38,369 nt of DNA, from assembly GCA_013289395.1 (NCBI GenBank), contig JABCZY010000003.1:7464-45832 (forward strand). Direction: 5' to 3'. The notes beneath the pieces are model-generated. The model was not told where the DNA came from. It saw only the letters and a list, made by a program, of their open reading frames with translations, and did not search any database. This DNA is from Bacteroidota bacterium. Lineage in GTDB: Bacteria; Bacteroidota; Bacteroidia; JABEUT01. Shown piece by piece: positions 33,899-38,369 of this stretch. A program made the translations under genes and the position numbers. Positions within the stretch are counted from its first letter, which is position 1. Every line of letters begins with the position of its first letter.

Positions 33899-34023
33899 TG
33901 CCACGTATTCTTAATAAACAGTTAATCGTGACAACATAATAGCATGATGTGCTAAATCGATTTTTGCCGCAGTTTTCGACCAGACAACAATTACAAATAA
34001 ACAATTAAAACAAACCCAACAAA

Positions 34024-35514
34024 ATGAAAAAAAGTTTCCTATCAATTGCAGCGGCAGCCTTAGTAATAGGCCTTATGCCAGCCTGCAAAAAAACAACCAC
34101 AACCGAAAAGCCTGTGGTATCAACCCCAGCTTACCAGGTAGGCCAGGCCATCAGCCCGGGTAACCTTGCAGCCGGATCATACAAAGGCACAATGACCAGT
34201 GGCAACACTTACAACATTACCGGAGATTTTGTTATTAACCCCGGCGACACCGTTCTTTTACAATCAGGCGTTACAGTATGTGTAAGCCCTGGCATGTCAA
34301 TAATTGTACGTGGCGTACTTATTTCATTAGGTACACAAGCGGCACCAAATAAATTCAGCTGCTGCAGTGCTACCAAAATTGACCAGATAGGAAACCCTGT
34401 TACCAGCGACCCTGCCTACAAAGGCATGTGGACAGGTATTGAGTGCGACACCTGCTGCACACTATTGGATCTGCAATGGACACGTATTGAGTTCGTTGGC
34501 GGAACATTTTCTGTTACCGAACCTTGTGTAGGCTGTACTTCAGGTGCAACTGCATTCGGAGTATTATTCCAGAACCCTAAGGGCGATATGATAATAACCG
34601 ATAGCTGGTTATATGGTACTATAGATGATGGTATGCGTATTCAGCAAGGCCGCATTTATATTGCACGTAACACATTCGAAAAAATGGGTTACTTAGGCGG
34701 TGATGGTATAAACGCAAAACATGGTGCACAAGGCGACATGTGTTATAACCTTTGCATTGGTAATGCTACCAACTCAACCAAATGTTCTGACAAAGGTTCA
34801 GGAAGCTATGTACAGTGTAACATAAACATGTACAACAATACTTATGTAGATTGTGGTTACAGACAAGCATCACCATCAAGCCGCGGTTCGGATATTGACT
34901 ACGAACAAGGTGGAAGAGGTTTATGCTACAACAACCTTATTGTAAACTGCCGTAATGGTATACGTATTGGCGACGGACAAAATTCTATACCAATGCCTGA
35001 TACTACCAATACCATTTATGGTAACAACTATATCTATGCAGATTCAGCATTGGAAGTAAACCAATTCTTCCCGGTTGTTGCAGGAACATGGACAAGGCCA
35101 ACAGCATATGTATATCCTACAGCAGTTCAGTTTGCATTGCCAGCTGGTTTCTACGATCCTAAGAGCTCAGTTAACGGCGGCGACGACCTTGCATACAACG
35201 ACCCATCGTTAGCAACAGCAAACAACCCAATGTTTGTAAACTTCCCATTACCTGAACCTATTCCTGCCGGTGGTAACCTTTCGTATATCAGCTCACTTGA
35301 AACAGGTGTAGGTGTTACAGGAAGCAATTACAATTTCCACCTGCAAGCAAGTTCACCTGCAATTGGTGCCGGCTATGCAGCTTTCAAACCATTTGCTAAT
35401 ATTATCAATCCGGTTACTGCAGATGTAACTAACCCGAACTTTGCTCCTGTTATAAGCCAACCTGGCGAGGACATTGGCTGCTACCAATTAAGTGGCGCAG
35501 GTAACGCACACTAA
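34024..35514 (+). CDS. Lipoprotein with right-handed parallel beta-helix
   Basis: A 496-aa lipoprotein: signal peptide with lipobox M-P-A-C (Cys 21), a Thr/Lys-rich linker, then a beta-helix region (about 55-370) with repeated coils such as 'GDMIITDSWLYGTIDDGMRIQQGRIYIARNTFEKMGYLGGDGINAKHGAQGDMCYNLCIGN' and 'NNLIVNCRNGIRIGDG'. The C-terminus ('NYNFHLQASSPAIGAGYA…GEDIGCYQLSG') is typical of pectate-lyase-like secreted proteins. It is unusually rich in cysteine, including two C-C pairs (F-S-C-C and T-C-C), which suggests disulfides or metal binding. No catalytic residues can be assigned, so substrate binding or lyase activity are both open. It lies 153 bp after the TonB receptor and ends in a strong terminator. 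Confidence 0.82.
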   Translation: MKKSFLSIAAAALVIGLMPACKKTTTTEKPVVSTPAYQVGQAISPGNLAAGSYKGTMTSGNTYNITGDFVINPGDTVLLQSGVTVCVSPGMSIIVRGVLISLGTQAAPNKFSCCSATKIDQIGNPVTSDPAYKGMWTGIECDTCCTLLDLQWTRIEFVGGTFSVTEPCVGCTSGATAFGVLFQNPKGDMIITDSWLYGTIDDGMRIQQGRIYIARNTFEKMGYLGGDGINAKHGAQGDMCYNLCIGNATNSTKCSDKGSGSYVQCNINMYNNTYVDCGYRQASPSSRGSDIDYEQGGRGLCYNNLIVNCRNGIRIGDGQNSIPMPDTTNTIYGNNYIYADSALEVNQFFPVVAGTWTRPTAYVYPTAVQFALPAGFYDPKSSVNGGDDLAYNDPSLATANNPMFVNFPLPEPIPAGGNLSYISSLETGVGVTGSNYNFHLQASSPAIGAGYAAFKPFANIINPVTADVTNPNFAPVISQPGEDIGCYQLSGAGNAH

Positions 35515-35535
35515 GCGATACCCTTTCTTCTAATC

Positions 35536-35572
35536 AATAACCCTTGCTTGAAAAAGCAGGGGTTATTTTTTT
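35536..35572 (+). terminator. Intrinsic terminator of the beta-helix lipoprotein gene
   Basis: AATAACCC pairs with GGGTTATT and, inside, TGCTT with AGCA, around a GAAAA loop, followed by seven T. It lies 22 bp past the stop codon. Confidence 0.85.
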
Positions 35573-35628
35573 GGGTGTTTGGTACCACTTATTAATATAA
35601 TAATATGGGGCGGTTTAGTTTATGATTT

Positions 35629-35695
35629 CTCTGTGAAACTTTGTTCACTCAGCGTACTCTGTGTTAAGATTATCTTCAACACAGAGATCACAGAG
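35629..35695. repeat. Nested palindromic repeat (CTCTGTG…CACAGAG family)
   Basis: Outer arms CTCTGTGA (35629-35636) and TCACAGAG (35688-35695) enclose inner arms CTCTGTGTT (35657-35665) and AACACAGAG (35678-35686). A further ACACAGAG follows near 35715. The type is a common intergenic repeat in many bacteria. It lies between convergent genes, and 35573-35749 holds nothing else I can name. Confidence 0.65.
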
Positions 35696-35749
35696 CAACC
35701 ACATATTGAGTTACACAGAGCTTATAAAAACTATCTCTTGATTAGTTTA

Positions 35750-36778
35750 CTACTTCAACGTAAACTTTGCCCTTACCACCGTTTGTTTGTCAGGGGTTGG
35801 GTCCATGTAATGATCTTTATCTACATCGTGCCCCATGCTTGTAACCTCAACCTTATCGGAGGCATTAACAATGGTATATCCATAGTATGAAGGCAGCCAG
35901 TCCTTATCCATAGGTGCACCTGCATTGCCACAAACAATTTCCCATGTTTTACCTTTATGTATCTGCAGGGTGTCCCACAGGTGGTAATGCGAACCGAAAT
36001 ACGCATCGCAGTTGTAGCGTTCAATTACCTTCCACAGGCTATCGCGGTTTGCAACATTTTGCTCCAGGCCAGACTCAGATTCAAAATGAGAAGGGAAAGG
36101 CGGCTTATGCCCGAACAGAAAAATGTGTCTTGCACCGGCTTCATGTGCCGATCTCAAATCATTTTCCAGCCAATGCCACGGCAACCTGTTCTCACGGTCA
36201 ACGGGGTCGGTATTGAATACCACAAAATGATCGCCACCAAAATCGAATGAATAAGTAAGGTGGCTTTGGTCACTCATTAAACTATCGGTACCCGGAAAAA
36301 GACCTGTTGCTTTTGGTCCGTCCTCGCCACGTATGTAATCGTGCATTTCACGTACAAAAGTGCGTTCGTTGGTTGCAAATGAAATTTTACCACTGCCCAG
36401 TTTTTCAACTATTTCGTGGTTACCCGCAATGGTTACCAGCTTTACCGATGTATTAGCCAAAGGCGATTCCTTATATATTTTTATCCACTCCCTAAGTTCA
36501 CGCGCAAGTCTCACGGTATCATTATCGGTATAACCCATAACCAGGTCGCCATTAAAGAACAAATATTCGGGTAATGGTTTTAGTTGCGCTACTTCGGCAA
36601 ACAAACGTTTCAGGTGATACCTGTTTGTTGTGCTGGGGTTACCAACAGTATCTTCTGCTGCAAGCCGGTCGTCGCCGGCAACAACAAAAGTGTAATTAAT
36701 TTTGTTTGCGTACCTGTTGCAGGCCGATAATGATAATAACACTGCCACGCATAAATATATACCCGAAAAATATTTCAT
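35750..36778 (-). CDS. Lipoprotein calcineurin-like metallophosphoesterase
   Basis: A 342-aa metal-dependent phosphoesterase anchored as a lipoprotein (lipobox L-S-A-C, Cys 20). Metal-binding motifs run in order: G-D-D-R (35-38, in place of the usual D-x-H), N-G-D78-L-V-M-G-Y-T-D, G-N-H121-E, G-H224-K-P-P and G-S-H264-Y-H266-L-W-D. The first motif lacks the usual histidine, a variation seen in purple-acid-phosphatase-like relatives. It would hydrolyse phosphate esters outside the cytoplasm, so a role in phosphate scavenging fits. A direct-repeat site like the one before the beta-helix lipoprotein lies about 45 bp upstream. It is convergent with that lipoprotein gene. Confidence 0.88.
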   Translation of the reverse strand: MKYFSGIYLCVAVLLSLSACNRYANKINYTFVVAGDDRLAAEDTVGNPSTTNRYHLKRLFAEVAQLKPLPEYLFFNGDLVMGYTDNDTVRLARELREWIKIYKESPLANTSVKLVTIAGNHEIVEKLGSGKISFATNERTFVREMHDYIRGEDGPKATGLFPGTDSLMSDQSHLTYSFDFGGDHFVVFNTDPVDRENRLPWHWLENDLRSAHEAGARHIFLFGHKPPFPSHFESESGLEQNVANRDSLWKVIERYNCDAYFGSHYHLWDTLQIHKGKTWEIVCGNAGAPMDKDWLPSYYGYTIVNASDKVEVTSMGHDVDKDHYMDPTPDKQTVVRAKFTLK

Positions 36779-36821
36779 ACCAATAAAATTATGTTTGAAC
36801 TACGTCACCAAAGTACTTCTG

Positions 36822-36841
36822 CATGTTTAAGGAATTGTTAA
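36822..36841 (-). promoter_or_regulatory. Pho-box-like direct repeat upstream of the metallophosphoesterase
   Basis: On the minus strand: TTAACA-ATTCC-TTAAACA, half-sites on an 11-bp period. Ten bases further down is TACTTTGG, one base off the -7 consensus. This places the repeat where a -33 element would be, as in activator-dependent Pho promoters. Confidence 0.45.
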
Positions 36842-36953
36842 TTCAATATGAACAAAATTAAACTAAATGTGAATTAAGGATCCGTAGCAATTGGCTAAAG
36901 GCTTTACAAATAGTAGGCTGTGCCCGAAATGAAACTTTTAAAATTTATTTGCG

Positions 36954-36978
36954 TTTAATATGATGTAATCATATTAAA
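36954..36978. promoter_or_regulatory. Perfect 11-bp inverted repeat, probable operator
   Basis: TTTAATATGAT-GTA-ATCATATTAAA. It lies 36 bp before ATG 37015 and directly after a -7-like TTTATTTG (36944-36951), so a bound dimer would cover the transcription start. No T-run, so not a terminator. Confidence 0.55.
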
Positions 36979-37014
36979 AACCAGCATAGCTATTTACATT
37001 AATACCTCCCACCT

Positions 37015-37557
37015 ATGAAACTACATTACGCCAACACCAGCAAGTTTTTACTTGGCCTTGCACTTTTTATTGCAACAGCCAGCTTTGCCCAGGATAATAT
37101 TACTACTAAAAAAATAATAAAGTTCGACGCAAAGCCTTACATAATACCTGGTGCAACCATGTTTGTATCGGGCATGCTCGATGGTACTATTGAAACCATA
37201 AACTGGCATTACGAAGATGGTTTTAAGCGTGCATTGCCAAATGTAAACGATCGTTTCTGGAACCCTGCTATAAGCTGGGCCAATAAATACAAGAACGGCA
37301 ACCAGAACCAGGGGCCTGCATTTATTGGCAGCACGACAGTTTTTGTTGGCGCTACCGACGCTTACCATGCCTTGCGTACGGCACGTAATTTTGTTGATGC
37401 CTTTACTATTTCATTTTACATTAACCGTACATGTCATCAGGCTGCACCGCCTAAATTCGCCAAGATATTACTCGATGCGGTTATTTTTGCGGCCATTCGT
37501 GATATTGGTTTTTCTACTACCTATTCCTTGCTCTTCCGCGAAGGCAACCATGAGTGA
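37015..37557 (+). CDS. Exported membrane-associated protein of unknown function
   Basis: A 180-aa protein with a signal peptide (about 1-25, ending S-F-A-Q). It has hydrophobic segments around 43-58 ('YIIPGATMFVSGMLDGTIE'), 103-120 ('PAFIGSTTVFVGATDAYHAL') and 150-172, which may be membrane helices. A block 'NDRFWNPAISWANKYKNGNQNQGPAFIGSTT' is strikingly polar and aromatic. I recall similar hypothetical proteins in Bacteroidota but know no function. The clear inverted repeat over its presumed promoter implies specific regulation. No operon partner is visible. Confidence 0.75.
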   Translation: MKLHYANTSKFLLGLALFIATASFAQDNITTKKIIKFDAKPYIIPGATMFVSGMLDGTIETINWHYEDGFKRALPNVNDRFWNPAISWANKYKNGNQNQGPAFIGSTTVFVGATDAYHALRTARNFVDAFTISFYINRTCHQAAPPKFAKILLDAVIFAAIRDIGFSTTYSLLFREGNHE

Positions 37558-37623
37558 GTTAGTAGCGGGTTTTAGTAATTGCCTGGTTTAAATTCCTAAT
37601 TCTTAATTAGTAATTCTTAATTA

Positions 37624-37781
37624 ATTTGGGGCGGCATTTGCTCCCTGCTTGCCTGAGTTTCCTATACTCGCATCATTTGCAGCTAACCCGCGCCCACCTT
37701 TTGCCTATCTCTGTATATGATTCGTAATTCCCAATTTTTAATTCTTAATTGAATATCTATCCCTAACGCAAACCTACGCTT
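37624..37781 (+). repeat. Dispersed MITE-like repeat, copy D (rearranged)
   Basis: The left half matches copies A-C (ATTTGGGGCG, CTCCCTGCTTGCCTG, CTCGCATCATTTGCAGC, CCGCGCCCACCTTTT; 37624-37707). An AT-rich TAATTCCCAATTTTTAATTC stretch follows, then ATCCCTAACGCAAAC (37759-37773), which is the GCGTTAGGGAT block of the family in reverse orientation. The right end is missing. It lies in the 280-bp gap after the 180-aa gene. Confidence 0.75.
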
Positions 37782-37805
37782 GTCAGTCTGAGCGTGTCGA
37801 AAATC
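37776..37805. repeat. Short interspersed repeat (GTCAGTCTGAGCGTGTCGAA type)
   Basis: This string resembles the widespread 'GTCAxxCTGAGCxxGTCGAAG' interspersed repeat found between Bacteroidota genes. It abuts the rearranged MITE-like copy D, so several repeat families have nested here. Identification is from memory of such repeats; only this copy is in the window. Confidence 0.45.
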
Positions 37806-37837
37806 TTCTCTTATTGATTTATACACAGAAACATGCC

Positions 37838-38369
37838 TTACTCATGTTTTCCAATACTGAATGTAATACCACCTTCTGCAAAATAAGGAGTACCAATAGC
37901 AAGTTCTGCCTGAAGGCCTAAGTGCCCTACAAAATATCTTATACCAAATGGAGCCTGAATGCTTGGATATATAGGGCGTGATTTACCAAGCGTAGGCTGT
38001 GCAGTTGAATTAACCGGTGGTGGCGGACTTACAAAATCAGTCCAGAACGAAATTCCGGCTCGTAAGCCAAAATATAATTCAATATGTTTTTTCTCTATTA
38101 TTTCTTTTAAAAATCTTGCAGATATATTGAGTCTTGTTAATCTTTCCGTATAAGGCGAAGGTAGAAAGTAGTTTGTTCCGGCCGGAGCACCAGTTGCTGT
38201 TTGATAAGCTATCCCTAATCCAATGTCAGTTGTATTTCCAATACCATAATCAATATTACCATTCCATACAGCTGATTCTGAAATTCCATATGCTGCTGCC
38301 TGCTGATCGACAAAGAAACTATACACACGTGGCAATATTGTACTGTAACCTATTCCGCCACTTATATAG
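37838..38369 (-). CDS. Outer-membrane beta-barrel protein, 5' end outside the window
   Basis: The frame is open to the right edge of the window, so the N-terminus is missing; the visible part is about 177 aa. It shows alternating amphipathic strands with aromatic girdle residues: 'GNIDYGIGNTTDIGLGIAYQTATG', 'LTRLNISARFLKEIIEKKHIELYFGLRAGISFW', 'PFGIRYFVGHLGLQAELAIGTPYFAEGGITFSIG'. This pattern is typical of small outer-membrane porin-like barrels in Bacteroidota. The TTG at 38335 is not a credible start because the strand pattern continues upstream of it (Y-I-S-G-G-I-G-Y-S-T). Confidence 0.75.
   Translation of the reverse strand, partial: YISGGIGYSTILPRVYSFFVDQQAAAYGISESAVWNGNIDYGIGNTTDIGLGIAYQTATGAPAGTNYFLPSPYTERLTRLNISARFLKEIIEKKHIELYFGLRAGISFWTDFVSPPPPVNSTAQPTLGKSRPIYPSIQAPFGIRYFVGHLGLQAELAIGTPYFAEGGITFSIGKHE

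Noticed and set aside
35579..35890. 103-codon plus-strand frame after the lipoprotein terminator
   Set aside because: It runs through the nested CTCTGTG palindromes and antisense to the metallophosphoesterase; no start context or domain.

Overview
The window comes from a Bacteroidota genome, most likely of a Chitinophagales/Sphingobacteriales-like lineage; genus and species cannot be read from it. The evidence is: five proteins end in a type IX secretion (T9SS) type A C-terminal sorting domain; there are SprB-type, PKD, GEVED and NHL repeat surface proteins, a TonB-dependent receptor with an N-terminal carboxypeptidase-regulatory-like domain, and signal-peptide/TPR/coiled-coil/SpoIIE phosphatases; the best promoters fit the Bacteroidota pattern TTG-N19-TAnnTTTG; Shine-Dalgarno sequences are generally absent; and the intergenic DNA carries AT-rich 'TAATTCTTAATT' and 'AGTCGTAAGTCG' repeats of the kind common in this phylum.

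Layout. 1-4.6 kb: two tandem paralogous TPR-SpoIIE phosphatases, the second carrying palindromic repeats inserted in frame in its catalytic domain. 4.7-6.8 kb: a lipoprotein, a strong terminator, then an ECF sigma factor, a one-TM small protein (probable anti-sigma) and a CpxP/CnrX-like periplasmic sensor. 6.8-10.4 kb: a tightly overlapping three-gene operon (YHYH-domain T9SS protein, MbnP-like copper protein, MbnH-like dihaem peroxidase), bracketed by inverted copies of a ~0.2 kb repeat. 10.4-23 kb, minus strand: three very large T9SS adhesin-like proteins plus a small secreted protein, probably one transcript from a near-consensus promoter at about 23.0 kb; the three share a ~1,067 bp 3' module but have unrelated heads. 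23.1-25.3 kb: a lone pstS diverging from a stand-alone SpoIIE phosphatase. 25.3-29.5 kb: another repeat copy, a YVTN beta-propeller T9SS protein, a DUF3298-like protein and a thiolase. 29.5-36.8 kb: a structured intergenic region, a KTSC protein, an orphan PhoB-type response regulator, a TonB-dependent receptor, a beta-helix lipoprotein and, on the minus strand, a lipoprotein metallophosphoesterase. 36.8-38.4 kb: an unknown membrane-associated protein, a fourth, scrambled repeat copy and the end of an outer-membrane protein.

Three themes look most worth follow-up. (1) Mobile or junk repeats have entered protein-coding sequence in the SpoIIE paralogs, and the same repeat families occur between genes. 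(2) An MbnP/MbnH copper-protein maturation pair is coupled to a YHYH protein, outside any methanobactin operon. (3) Direct repeats of a TTAACA-like half-site with an exact 11-bp period lie upstream of the KTSC/response-regulator genes, the beta-helix lipoprotein and the metallophosphoesterase. This resembles a Pho box and suggests a phosphate-starvation regulon, with pstS nearby. Themes 2 and 3 are functional inference from family identity and motif layout, not demonstrated.
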